DNA from: an uncultured Clostridia bacterium
Lineage (GTDB): Bacteria; Bacillota; Clostridia; TANB77; CAG-508
Direction of reading: 5' to 3'
DNA: 64,000 nucleotides
Assembly (NCBI GenBank): GCA_934133165.1
Contig: CAKPAW010000002.1
Span: forward strand, 132,480 to 196,479
The translations under genes were made by a program, and so were the position numbers. Of the stretch, positions 22,053 to 29,511 are shown piece by piece (within the stretch, counting starts at the first letter, position 1; each line of letters starts with the position of its first letter). A model generated the notes under the pieces. The model was given only the letters and a program-made list of their open reading frames with translations, searched no databases and was not told where the DNA came from.

Positions 22053-22780
22053 TGAGAAAAATCGTATATACTATAATTACAATACTGCTAATAGGTTTAG
22101 TACTTATTAGCAGTTATTTAATATTTAAAGAAAAAAAGCAAAATGAGAAACAAGAAAATACATTTGAGGATTTAATAGAAATAGTTGAAGAAAATATAGA
22201 AAATCAGGAAGAAAGAAAAATAGATATAAATAAATTATATGAGGAAAATAAGGATATTGTTGGTTGGCTAAAAATTGATAATACAACAATAAATTATCCT
22301 ATAATGCAAAATATAAATGATCCAAATTATTATTTGCATAGAGATTTTTACAAAAACTATTCTAGTTATGGTACTCCATATATGGCAAAACAATGTAATT
22401 TAAATAGTGATAATATTGTAATTTATGGTCATCACATGAAAAATAATAAAATGTTTGGAGAACTTGAAAAATATAAATCGAAAGATTTTTATAATAATCA
22501 TAAAATTATAACTTTTACTACATTAGAAAAAGAATATAGTTATGAAATATTTGCAGTTTTTAAAACAACAGTATATACAAAAAATACTTTTAGATATTAT
22601 GAGAATATAAATTTTGAAAATAAAAAAATGTATGATGATTTTATAAATATATGCAAAGATAAATCTTTATATCAGACAGGTATAGAAATAAAAGATAAAG
22701 AAAAACTGATAACACTTTCTACTTGTGAATATAGTAATAAAAATAGTAGATTAGTTATAGTAGCAAGAAAAATAAAATAG
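22052..22780 (+). CDS. srtB: Class B sortase
   Basis: ATG at 22052 overlaps the virB4 stop (TAATG) and has GGAGAAGG upstream. The 242-residue protein has an N-terminal membrane anchor (IVYTIITILLIGLVLISSY), then a sortase B core: IVGWLKIDNTTINYPI, IVIYGHHM (catalytic His), LITLSTCEYS (catalytic Cys) and SRLVIVARK (catalytic Arg). It would link sorting-signal proteins to the cell wall. The adhesin at the left of the window, with its TPKTG signal, is a plausible substrate. Confidence 0.88.
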   Translation: MRKIVYTIITILLIGLVLISSYLIFKEKKQNEKQENTFEDLIEIVEENIENQEERKIDINKLYEENKDIVGWLKIDNTTINYPIMQNINDPNYYLHRDFYKNYSSYGTPYMAKQCNLNSDNIVIYGHHMKNNKMFGELEKYKSKDFYNNHKIITFTTLEKEYSYEIFAVFKTTVYTKNTFRYYENINFENKKMYDDFINICKDKSLYQTGIEIKDKEKLITLSTCEYSNKNSRLVIVARKIK

Positions 22781-22789
22781 GAGGTTTTA

Positions 22790-24352
22790 TTGGCAGATAT
22801 TAAAATTAAAGAAAAGAAAAAAGGAACAGTAAAAACATTAAATAAAGCCATTGTAAACACCGAAAAAGTAAAAGACAAATCAATACAAATGAAAAATAAA
22901 GTTAGTGAAGCTTATGAAGAAACAAATGAAAATGGAACAAATTATGCAATAAATAAAATATCAAGACAAACAAAAAGAACACCTGATGATATTCGTAGAT
23001 TAAATAGAATTGGAAAAAGAAATTTTAAGAAAACTGTTGAGAACACAAAAAAAACGGTTGATAGAATTAGAAAAATTAAAAGTAGAAATAAAACAAGAAA
23101 GTCAATAAAGCAAGTAAGAAAAACAGCTAAAGCAACAAAAAAAACTGTAAAAACAGCTGACAAAACTATAAAAACGACGAAAAAAGCAGCAAAAACAACA
23201 GCAAAGGCAACGAAGAAAACAGTACAGGCAACTAAAGCAGCAGTTAAAGCCACAATAAAAACAATAAAAGTTGTTATAAAAATTACAATAATTGCAATAA
23301 AAACTATAATTGCAGCACTTAAATCATTAATAGCATTAATTATAGCTGGTGGATGGATTTCTGTTATAATTATAGTTGTAGTTTGTCTTGTAGCATTAAT
23401 TGCTCATTCAATATTTGGAATATTTTTATCTAGTCAAGATACGGGTAGTAAAATTACTATAAATGGAGAACAACAAGTTGTAACAATGGATAGAGTAATA
23501 TCAAATCTAAATACAGAATTTATAAATAAAATGACGCAAATACAAAAAGATAATAAACACGATGAATATGATATTAATTCAAAAAGAGCAGAATGGAAAG
23601 ATATTTTAGCAGTATATACTGTGAAAATTAGTAATGGGAAAAATGATGCAGAAGTTATGACATTAGATAACAATAAAATATCAATATTAAAAGAAATATT
23701 TTGGGAAATGAATGAAATAACTTCATCAACAGAAGAAGTAACAGATAAAGATAATAAAAAGAAAATAGAGCTTCATATTAATGTAAACGGAAAAGATGCA
23801 CTAGAGATGGCACAAAAATATAATTTTAGTATTGAGCAAAATAAACAATTAGCAGAATTATTAGATAAACAGTACGCAAGTTTGTGGTCATCTGTAATTT
23901 ATGGTTCATCAGTTGGAAATACGGATATAGTTGAAGTTGCAAAAAAACAAATTGGAAATATTGGAGGACAACCCTTCTGGTCTTGGTATGGTTATAATTC
24001 AAGAGTGGAATGGTGTGCGTGCTTTGTTTCTTGGTGTGCAAATGAATGTGGCTATATAGAAGCGGGAATAATTCCTAAATTTGCAAGTTGCGAAAGTGAA
24101 GGTGTAGCTTGGTTTAAAACTTGTGGATTATGGCAAGAAAAAGGTTACACACCAAAGTCAGGAGATATAATATTCTTTGACTGGGCTGATTCAAATGATG
24201 GATTAGCTGATCATGTAGGTATAGTATCAAGAGTTGAAAATGGAATTATTTATACTGTCGAAGGTAATACAAGAGGAGATGTATGCAAAGAAAATAAGTA
24301 TAGTATAGATAGTAGTGTAATAAGAGGATTTGGAACACCTGCATATAAATGA
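22790..24352 (+). CDS. CHAP-domain cell-wall hydrolase of the transfer apparatus (VirB1-like)
   Basis: TTG start with AGGAGG upstream; 520 residues. Residues 1-160 are extremely Lys/Thr/Ala-rich (KKTVKTADKTIKTTKKAAK style repeats), a membrane helix follows near 185-215, then an extracellular region. The C-terminal 140 residues form a CHAP amidase/peptidase: EWCACFVSWCANECGY with the catalytic Cys and LADHVGIVSRVE with the His. It probably opens peptidoglycan locally for the mating channel. It is the last gene of the transfer operon and is followed by a strong terminator. Confidence 0.85.
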   Translation: MADIKIKEKKKGTVKTLNKAIVNTEKVKDKSIQMKNKVSEAYEETNENGTNYAINKISRQTKRTPDDIRRLNRIGKRNFKKTVENTKKTVDRIRKIKSRNKTRKSIKQVRKTAKATKKTVKTADKTIKTTKKAAKTTAKATKKTVQATKAAVKATIKTIKVVIKITIIAIKTIIAALKSLIALIIAGGWISVIIIVVVCLVALIAHSIFGIFLSSQDTGSKITINGEQQVVTMDRVISNLNTEFINKMTQIQKDNKHDEYDINSKRAEWKDILAVYTVKISNGKNDAEVMTLDNNKISILKEIFWEMNEITSSTEEVTDKDNKKKIELHINVNGKDALEMAQKYNFSIEQNKQLAELLDKQYASLWSSVIYGSSVGNTDIVEVAKKQIGNIGGQPFWSWYGYNSRVEWCACFVSWCANECGYIEAGIIPKFASCESEGVAWFKTCGLWQEKGYTPKSGDIIFFDWADSNDGLADHVGIVSRVENGIIYTVEGNTRGDVCKENKYSIDSSVIRGFGTPAYK

Positions 24353-24354
24353 AA

Positions 24355-24399
24355 AAGAAGTGGTATCGATCTTAATTGGTTGATATCACTTCTTTTTTT
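24355..24399. terminator. Bidirectional terminator between the transfer operon and hup
   Basis: An imperfect long stem (AGAAGTGGTATC with GATATCACTTCT) is followed by eight T on the plus strand and preceded by an A-run, so it can end transcription from both the CHAP gene and the convergent hup gene. Confidence 0.8.
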
Positions 24400-24401
24400 G
24401 T

Positions 24402-24677
24402 TTATTTATTAACTTTATCTTTTAATGCTTTTCCAGCTTTGAAAGCAGGTGCTGTACAAGCAGGTATTTTTATTTCCTCTTTAGTTTGAGGATTTAATCC
24501 AGTTCTTGCAGCTCTTTGCCTTGTTTCAAAAGTACCAAATCCAACTAATTGAACTTTACCTTTGTTAGCCATTTCGTTAGAAACAACATTAATAAAAGAA
24601 TTTAAAACTTTTTCTACATCTTTTTTAGAAACACCAGTTTCTGTAGCCATAGCATTTACTAATTCAGCTTTATTCAT
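24402..24677 (-). CDS. hup: HU-family nucleoid protein
   Basis: A 91-residue protein of exact HU length. MNKAELVNAMATETGVSKKD, VGFGTFETRQRAARTGLNPQT and IPACTAPAFKAGKALKDKV are the canonical HU segments, including the DNA-wrapping arm. The minus-strand ribosome site AGAGGTG precedes the ATG. It lies inside the ICE, convergent with the transfer operon and upstream of the DGR. HU could serve recombination or conjugation of the element. It might also be a host gene copy, but its position between ICE modules argues against that. Confidence 0.92.
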   Translation of the reverse strand: MNKAELVNAMATETGVSKKDVEKVLNSFINVVSNEMANKGKVQLVGFGTFETRQRAARTGLNPQTKEEIKIPACTAPAFKAGKALKDKVNK

Positions 24678-24819
24678 CTATTTTCACCTCTTTTCACATA
24701 ATCAATTCTAAAATCTTTAGTATATTTTTAATTAATTTATCAAATATAAGTATATTAGTCAATGAATTTTACAAAATTCAATGAAATATCTTCAAAAATT
24801 AAATTTTTTTCAAATTTTA

Positions 24820-24848
24820 TTGAAAAAAATTTTGTTTTAGTATATTAT
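24820..24848 (+). promoter_or_regulatory. Sigma-A-type promoter of the DGR target gene
   Basis: TTGAAA at 24820-24825, 17-bp spacer, TATTAT at 24843-24848. It lies 75 bp before the target start codon and is the best-spaced pair in the gap. Confidence 0.6.
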
Positions 24849-24854
24849 AATAAA

Positions 24855-24886
24855 GGTTTATTATAAATGTTTTTCGACAATAAACC
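24855..24886 (+). promoter_or_regulatory. 5' UTR inverted repeat enclosing a Spo0A-box-like site
   Basis: GGTTTATT (24855-24862) pairs with AATAAACC (24879-24886). Between and overlapping them the minus strand reads TTGTCGAAAA, close to the Spo0A box consensus TTGTCRAA. It lies just downstream of the predicted transcription start, where a bound regulator would most likely repress. Confidence 0.45.
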
Positions 24887-24922
24887 AAAAAATAAAATTT
24901 AACAAAAGAGGAGGTGAGAGCT

Positions 24923-26281
24923 ATGAAAAAAGAAGCAGGAATTACACTAATAGCGCTTGTTATAACAATCATAATTTTATTGATTTTGGCAGGCGTAAGT
25001 ATAAATACTATAACAGGTAGTGATGGAATTATCGGTAGAGCTAAACAAGCAAGTGAACAAACTAAAATAGCTTCTGTAAAAGAAGAAATTGAAACAGAAT
25101 TACTTGCAAAAAGTATAGATGGTGATGGACAGTATACTAAAGATGATGTATCGGCTGTTGCAAAAAAAGTAACAGGAAACGATTTAGTTGATGGAAAAGT
25201 AAAGACTAAAGATGGTTTAGAAATAGATTTATCATATTTATTAGAAAAAGGTTCAGATAGTAAACCAAAAGAAGTATTTTTAGTAGCAGGAGAATATGCA
25301 ACAAAAGTAGAAAAATATAAAGATACTAACGGAAAGATTGCCACTATTCCAGCAGGATTTACAGTCTCAAATGTAGCAGGAGAAACAAGTATTAATTCAG
25401 GTTTAGTTGTATATAAAGGAGATTTATCAAGTGTAAATTGGCAAACAGGTAAAGATAGTTCTGGAAATGATATTAAGAGAACTTATAATCAATATGTCTG
25501 GATACCTTGTACTGTAGCTGATTATCAAAGAACTGAATGGGGAGTTGAAGCAGACGGAACCCCAGCGTCAAAGGCATTTAAAGATGAATTAACATTATCA
25601 GGAATTGAATTATCAGATTTTGATCAAAGTAATGGAATAACATCAAAAGTAACAGATGAAATTGCTAGCCAAATAAATGCGGAAAAAACAAGCATTGAAA
25701 AATATAATGGTTTTTATATGGGAAGATATGAAGTTGGAGAAGGAAATTTAATTCAACAATATAAAACTCCATCTGCAAGTTTAATTTGGAGTAGTGCCTA
25801 TGCTAATGCAAAGAATATTGATGTAGGAACAGGAAATAGTAGTTATTTAAGTTCAAGCTATGCAAGAGATACAGCTTTGAATTTTATTCAAAACAATTCA
25901 GGCTTTAAAACTTATGCCTCAAGTAGAGATAATGCACAAGATGGAACTGCAATAAATGAAAACTGGTATGACAAAAGTGTTACATATATTGACGCAAGCG
26001 GAGCAAGTCAAACTAAAGCGGCTAATAATGCAACAAGATTACCAACAGGTGTAACAACAGCAAAATGTAACATTTTCGACATGGGAGGAAATGTTAGTGA
26101 ATTTACAACAGAGTTGAACCCATTGACAAATGGGGACAACGATGCTACGGTAGTGCTACGCGGTGGTTTGTACTGGGGTACAGCTGTCTGGTACACTAGT
26201 CCAGCAGGGTACCGTTGGGACGCTTTTTCTGCCTCTGCCTATGGCAACTTAGGTTTTCGTGCCACTTTATTTATCCAGTAG
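24923..26281 (+). CDS. DGR target: pilin-like protein with C-terminal FGE/C-type-lectin-fold variable domain
   Basis: ATG 24923 is chosen because AGGAGGT ends about 7 bp before it. The 452-residue protein starts KKEAGITLIALVITIIILLILAG, a class III-like prepilin signal (cleavage probably after Gly6; Glu5 of the mature pilin is replaced by Ala). The C-terminal 270 residues are an FGE-sulfatase/C-type-lectin-like domain: VWIPCTVADY, FYMGRYEVG, NIFDMGGNVSEFT, VLRGG and GFRATL. Residues 408-448 are encoded by the variable repeat; adenine-derived changes fall at residues 416, 421, 424, 435, 438, 440, 441 and 443, a ligand-binding face in known DGR targets. The signal implies display on the cell surface or a pseudopilus. 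Confidence 0.88.
   Translation: MKKEAGITLIALVITIIILLILAGVSINTITGSDGIIGRAKQASEQTKIASVKEEIETELLAKSIDGDGQYTKDDVSAVAKKVTGNDLVDGKVKTKDGLEIDLSYLLEKGSDSKPKEVFLVAGEYATKVEKYKDTNGKIATIPAGFTVSNVAGETSINSGLVVYKGDLSSVNWQTGKDSSGNDIKRTYNQYVWIPCTVADYQRTEWGVEADGTPASKAFKDELTLSGIELSDFDQSNGITSKVTDEIASQINAEKTSIEKYNGFYMGRYEVGEGNLIQQYKTPSASLIWSSAYANAKNIDVGTGNSSYLSSSYARDTALNFIQNNSGFKTYASSRDNAQDGTAINENWYDKSVTYIDASGASQTKAANNATRLPTGVTTAKCNIFDMGGNVSEFTTELNPLTNGDNDATVVLRGGLYWGTAVWYTSPAGYRWDAFSASAYGNLGFRATLFIQ
26145..26266 (+). repeat. DGR variable repeat (VR)
   Basis: 122 bp at the 3' end of the target gene. Aligned by eye to the equal-length copy at 28436-28557 it differs at 13 positions, every one an A in that copy replaced by T, G or C here; none of the 91 non-A template positions differs. 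The 3' end GGTTTTCGTGCCACT is shared by all copies and is the likely initiation-of-homing segment. Confidence 0.95.
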
Positions 26282-26363
26282 CTCTGACCCCTGTTTACCC
26301 AATTGGAAATTAATATAAATTAGACTGTAAAAGGGAAAGACTAGGACATAGGAAGAAAAAATA

Positions 26364-26416
26364 TATGAGCTTGCTCATAAAATTTGCACGCAAGAGATTA
26401 TATTCTTGCGTGCAAA
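26364..26416 (+). other. Two tandem hairpins downstream of the VR
   Basis: TATGAG/CTCATA with a CTTG loop (26364-26379) is followed by a perfect 13-bp stem at 26383-26395 and 26404-26416 with an 8-nt loop. No T tract follows, so it is not a typical terminator. Phage DGRs need DNA hairpins after the VR for target recognition; these lie about 100 bp after the VR, so the same role is a guess. Confidence 0.5.
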
Positions 26417-26442
26417 ACATTATATAGGATAGGAGAGTAAAT

Positions 26443-26811
26443 ATGATTACAAATATGGAAAAATATAAATCATCAGGAAATCTAATTTTAATTCCAAAAT
26501 TAGAGGATTATGTTAGATATACATTTCAAATTTTGGTAAAAATACCAAGAGTAGAAAAATTTAATATTGGTTCCGAACTAAAAACTTCATCCTTGAAAAT
26601 GTTAGAAAATGCACACTTTTTAAATAAAAATAGAAAAAATGGTTATACATATCTTAACAATATAGATGCGTTGATAAGTTATAATAAATCAATGTTAAGA
26701 ATACTAAATGAAGAAAAATCAATAACCAAAAGTAATTTTACAACTAGTATAGACAAGTTATCAGAAATAGGGAAGATTGTCGGAGGACTAATAAAATCTA
26801 ATCCAAAGTAA
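26443..26811 (+). CDS. avd: Avd-like DGR accessory protein (four-helix bundle)
   Basis: ATG with AGGAGAG upstream, 122 residues, strongly basic and almost wholly helical. Segments such as LIPKLEDYVRYTFQILVKIPRVEKFNIGSELK and a C-terminal LSEIGKIVGGLIKS helix follow the pattern of bacterial Avd and S23-like four-helix bundles. Avd pentamers bind the reverse transcriptase and template RNA and are required for mutagenic retrohoming. Its place between the target gene and template repeat 1 is the standard DGR order. Confidence 0.85.
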   Translation: MITNMEKYKSSGNLILIPKLEDYVRYTFQILVKIPRVEKFNIGSELKTSSLKMLENAHFLNKNRKNGYTYLNNIDALISYNKSMLRILNEEKSITKSNFTTSIDKLSEIGKIVGGLIKSNPK

Positions 26812-26850
26812 AGTAAAACTAGGGATAAACTGGGAAACTGTATACTTTTG

Positions 26851-26957
26851 CTACGGTAGTGCTACGCGGTGGTAATTACAATAATAATAATCCAGCAGGG
26901 TACCGTTACGACAATAATTCAGGAAATTCAAATACAAATTATGGTTTTCGTGCCACT
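26851..26957 (+). repeat. DGR template repeat 1 (TR1), target not in window
   Basis: A non-coding 107-bp copy that shares both ends with the VR (from CTACGGTAGTGCTACGCGG to TTTTCGTGCCACT) but is 15 bp shorter and different inside. In the VR frame it would read RGGNYNNNNPAGYRYDNNSG and onward, with about ten AAT codons. AAY codons are the classic DGR diversification sites. It cannot be the template of the VR here because of the 5-codon length difference. Confidence 0.85.
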
Positions 26958-27047
26958 CTAATATTATTTTCGATGTTCAAGTTTATGGACTTGTTCCAAC
27001 AAAATATTAGATATTAAAGAGGTTTATTCCTTCCGCAAAAGGTAAAA
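26958..27047 (+). ncRNA. Conserved 3' flank of TR1 (template RNA structural region)
   Basis: 90 nt that match the flank of TR2 (28558-28647) at 86 positions by eye. It contains a CAAGT-TTATGG-ACTTG hairpin and a CCTT/AAGG stem whose loop differs between the copies. Known DGRs need a spacer RNA beside the TR to prime cDNA synthesis, and this is the likely equivalent. Confidence 0.65.
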
Positions 27048-27096
27048 AAAGATTAGGTTTTAGTATAACCCAGTAAGAAATGAAAGGCATACTAAA

Positions 27097-27396
27097 ATGA
27101 ATAAAGTTTATATAATGGGAAAAATAAAAAGTATAAAATATGGATTAGTAGATAAAGGAAAAATATATGCAATTGCAATTTTAAATTTAAAAGTAAAAAA
27201 AAGTAAAAATTATATAACTGTAATATGTAAAAATGAAAATGCAGATTTTGTTTATAGATTTGCAAATGTAAACTATAATATAGTGCTAGATGGAACTTTA
27301 AGACAAGTGAATAATAGTTGCGTTGTACTTGCGAAAAATATAGAAACTATATTTGGAGAGGATAAAAATGGCGAGATGGATAAGAAATCAGTATGA
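27097..27396 (+). CDS. Small SSB-like OB-fold protein within the DGR
   Basis: A 99-residue protein starting MNKVYIMGKIKSIKYG, with alternating hydrophobic strands and a C-terminal VVLAKNIETIF, which matches the layout of bacterial single-stranded DNA-binding proteins (MNKVxLxGxL ... VxAxxIxxL). It lacks the acidic SSB tail. It lies between TR1 and the reverse transcriptase and overlaps the latter by 29 bp, so the two are translationally coupled. A role in handling cDNA or template is inference; the OB-fold call rests on pattern only. Confidence 0.6.
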   Translation: MNKVYIMGKIKSIKYGLVDKGKIYAIAILNLKVKKSKNYITVICKNENADFVYRFANVNYNIVLDGTLRQVNNSCVVLAKNIETIFGEDKNGEMDKKSV

Positions 27397-28408
27397 TAAA
27401 GCATTAACTTATGAAAATCTAATGAAAGCGCATAAATTGTCTAAAAGAGGTAAGTTTTTAAGAAAAGATGTTATATTATTTTCAATGGATGTTGAAGAAA
27501 ATATACAAAAACTTTATGAAGAATTAAAAACAGGAAAATATCAACATGGCTCATATACTTCATTTAAGATTTATGAACCAAAAGAAAGAATAATAGAAAA
27601 AGCACCGTATAGAGATAGAATAGTACATAGATGGGTTGTAGATAATTTTTTGATGCCGTACTATGGTAAATCTTTTATAAAAACAACTTATGCTTGCCTA
27701 GAGGGTAGAGGTTTACATAAGGCTGCAAAAGATTTGCAACAAGGTATGATTTCAATGAAAAAATCATATAGGGAATATTATGTATTAAAAATGGATGTTA
27801 GTAAATATTTTAATAGTATTGATAAAAATATATTATATATAATATTAAAAAGAAGAATAAAGGATCCTAAGGTTTTATGGCTAATAAAGAAGATTTTAAC
27901 TGCTCAAAATAGAAGAACTGGACTTGAAATAGGAAATTATACATCACAAACATTTGCAAATATATATTTGAATGAAGTGGATCAATATGCTGTAAATGAG
28001 CTAAAAGTTAAATATTATTATAGATATATGGATGATACAGTTATATTAGTAAAAACTAAAAAAGAAGCTAAAGAAATATTAAATAAAATAGAAAAATTTT
28101 TAAAAGAAAATCTAAACCTTTCTTTAAATAAAAAAACACAGATATTTAAATCTAAACAAGGAATAAATTTTTGTGGTTATAAAATAAATGAATATAGATT
28201 AAAAATTAGAGATAAAGGAAAAAAGAAATTCAAAAAGAAGGTAAAAAAATTATTAAATGAAATAAAGGAAGGAAAGATTACATCTAAAGATGCCAGAATA
28301 TACTTAACGGGGCATATTGGTTATTTTGAAACTGCTAATACATATAATTTAAAAAAAAGAAATATTTTTCTCCGAGATGATATAGTCAAAAGCAAAATTT
28401 TTGACTAG
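27368..28408 (+). CDS. DGR reverse transcriptase
   Basis: ATG 27368 is preceded by GGAGAGG; a TTG 15 bp upstream is less likely. The 346-residue protein holds reverse transcriptase motifs in order: ERIIEKAPYRDRIVHRWV, FIKTTYACLEGRGLHKA, YVLKMDVSKYFNSID, the DGR-specific IGNYTSQ (residues 188-194, in place of the QGxxxSP of group II intron enzymes), YMDD at 220-223 and GINFCGYKI. It copies template RNA with misincorporation at adenines and lacks a maturase or nuclease domain, as expected. Its stop codon lies inside the conserved leader of TR2. Confidence 0.96.
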   Translation: MARWIRNQYDKALTYENLMKAHKLSKRGKFLRKDVILFSMDVEENIQKLYEELKTGKYQHGSYTSFKIYEPKERIIEKAPYRDRIVHRWVVDNFLMPYYGKSFIKTTYACLEGRGLHKAAKDLQQGMISMKKSYREYYVLKMDVSKYFNSIDKNILYIILKRRIKDPKVLWLIKKILTAQNRRTGLEIGNYTSQTFANIYLNEVDQYAVNELKVKYYYRYMDDTVILVKTKKEAKEILNKIEKFLKENLNLSLNKKTQIFKSKQGINFCGYKINEYRLKIRDKGKKKFKKKVKKLLNEIKEGKITSKDARIYLTGHIGYFETANTYNLKKRNIFLRDDIVKSKIFD

Positions 28409-28435
28409 GGATAAACTGGGAAACTTTGCTTTTTA

Positions 28436-28557
28436 CTACGGTAGTGCTACGCGGTGGTAAATACTGGGGTACAGATGTCTGGAACACTAGTCCAGCAGGG
28501 TACCGTTGGGACGCTAATTCTGCCAATGCCAATGACAACAAAGGTTTTCGTGCCACT
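28436..28557 (+). repeat. DGR template repeat 2 (TR2), template of the VR
   Basis: 122 bp, 27 bp after the reverse transcriptase stop, same length as the VR and identical at all 91 non-adenine positions; 13 of its 31 adenines are changed in the VR. Read in the VR frame it gives RGGKYWGTDVWNTSPAG and onward with AAT/AAC at variable sites. A 22-bp leader (28404-28425) is shared with TR1 (26818-26839). The rest of the 28409-28761 gap is TR RNA flank and AT-rich sequence without a gene. Confidence 0.95.
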
Positions 28558-28647
28558 CTAATATTATTTTCGATGTTCAAGTTTATGGACTTGTTCCAAT
28601 AAAGTATTAGATATTAAAGAGGTTTATTCCTTCCATAAAAGGTAAAA
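28558..28647 (+). ncRNA. Conserved 3' flank of TR2
   Basis: Matches the TR1 flank with four differences in 90 nt, two of them in the loop of the CCTT/AAGG hairpin. Conservation of both the leader and this region implies that the whole TR cassette, not just the repeat, was duplicated. Confidence 0.65.
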
Positions 28648-28761
28648 ATGTATTAATTTTAGTATTAATCTAGTAGAAAATCGAAAGAAATATTAAAATG
28701 TAAGACCAGATAATTTTAGGGTAAATAAAATTATTTGGTTTATTTTTGTATGTAATAAAAT

Positions 28762-29025
28762 TTAATAATCATTTAGAATTGCGTTAATTCCATTAAATAA
28801 ATCATCAAAAGAAATATCTAAAACTTTTATAAATCCCCATAATTCATAATCTTTTATTGTTCTTTTATTTGCTTCTATAAGCCAAATATCATTTTTATAT
28901 ATCGGAATACCTAATAAATTTAGTTCTTGTGTAAGTTCAGCTTGAGATAAATGTTTTGCTTTTCGATAGTGTCTTAAATTTGTGCCTATAACATTCATAT
29001 TACCGTTTAATTTTCTAACAGCCAT
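28762..29025 (-). CDS. XRE-family transcriptional regulator
   Basis: ATG at 29025 has GGAGG about 9 bp upstream on the minus strand. The 87-residue protein has a Cro/C1 helix-turn-helix: VIGTNLRHYRKAKHLSQAELTQELN then IYKNDIWLIEANKRTIKDYEL. It faces the DGR from the opposite strand just beyond TR2 and may regulate it or the neighbouring ICE genes, but no operator is obvious. Small single-domain XRE proteins are common ICE control genes. Confidence 0.8.
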   Translation of the reverse strand: MAVRKLNGNMNVIGTNLRHYRKAKHLSQAELTQELNLLGIPIYKNDIWLIEANKRTIKDYELWGFIKVLDISFDDLFNGINAILNDY

Positions 29026-29241
29026 AAATAAATTTCCTCCCAATATAGATTTATGTTTATTAATTTTAACTTGAACTTAAAGATAATATGACACTAAGCG
29101 TAAGATGAAATACGGGAAATTTGTGTAATACAAAAATAGATAGAAAAACATTTATTATAGTATATTTTGTGAATATAGAAAATAACGGTTTTATGATCAA
29201 TGTAGAAATATATAATAAAAAAGATAATATACAATTAATTA

Positions 29242-29484
29242 ATAGATAGCAAATATCCAAATGGAATGCCTGAACAAGAAGAATATATAAATGTTCAAAA
29301 AAGAATGGTAAAAACAATAAATGAAATTATTGATAAAAATATTGGTAAAAAAATTTGCATTGTCTCTCATGGAATAGCAATTCAAGCTTTTTCATGTTAT
29401 TTTTATCATAAAGAAATAACAGAAGCAAATTCATTACCACAATTAAGAAATGCGGAATTTATTAAATTAATAATAAAAAAGTAA
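29242..29484 (+). pseudogene. Fragment of a histidine phosphatase (phosphoglycerate mutase family)
   Basis: Only the C-terminal third of a PGAM-like protein is left: KYPNGMPEQEEY, then KKICIVSHGIAIQAF with the second catalytic His, ending at a stop at 29484. The N-terminal RHGE motif and about 120 residues are missing, and no promoter or ribosome site is visible. It is probably debris from recombination within the ICE. Confidence 0.65.
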
Positions 29485-29511
29485 ATTAAAAAATAATTGA
29501 TATAAATTCAA

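Noticed and set aside
26851..26957. Treating TR1 as the template of the VR
   Set aside because: TR1 is 15 bp shorter and differs at many non-adenine positions, whereas TR2 matches perfectly outside adenines.
28386..28580. Minus-strand open frame across TR2
   Set aside because: It is the shadow of the template repeat, which is non-coding in the plus sense; no start signals.
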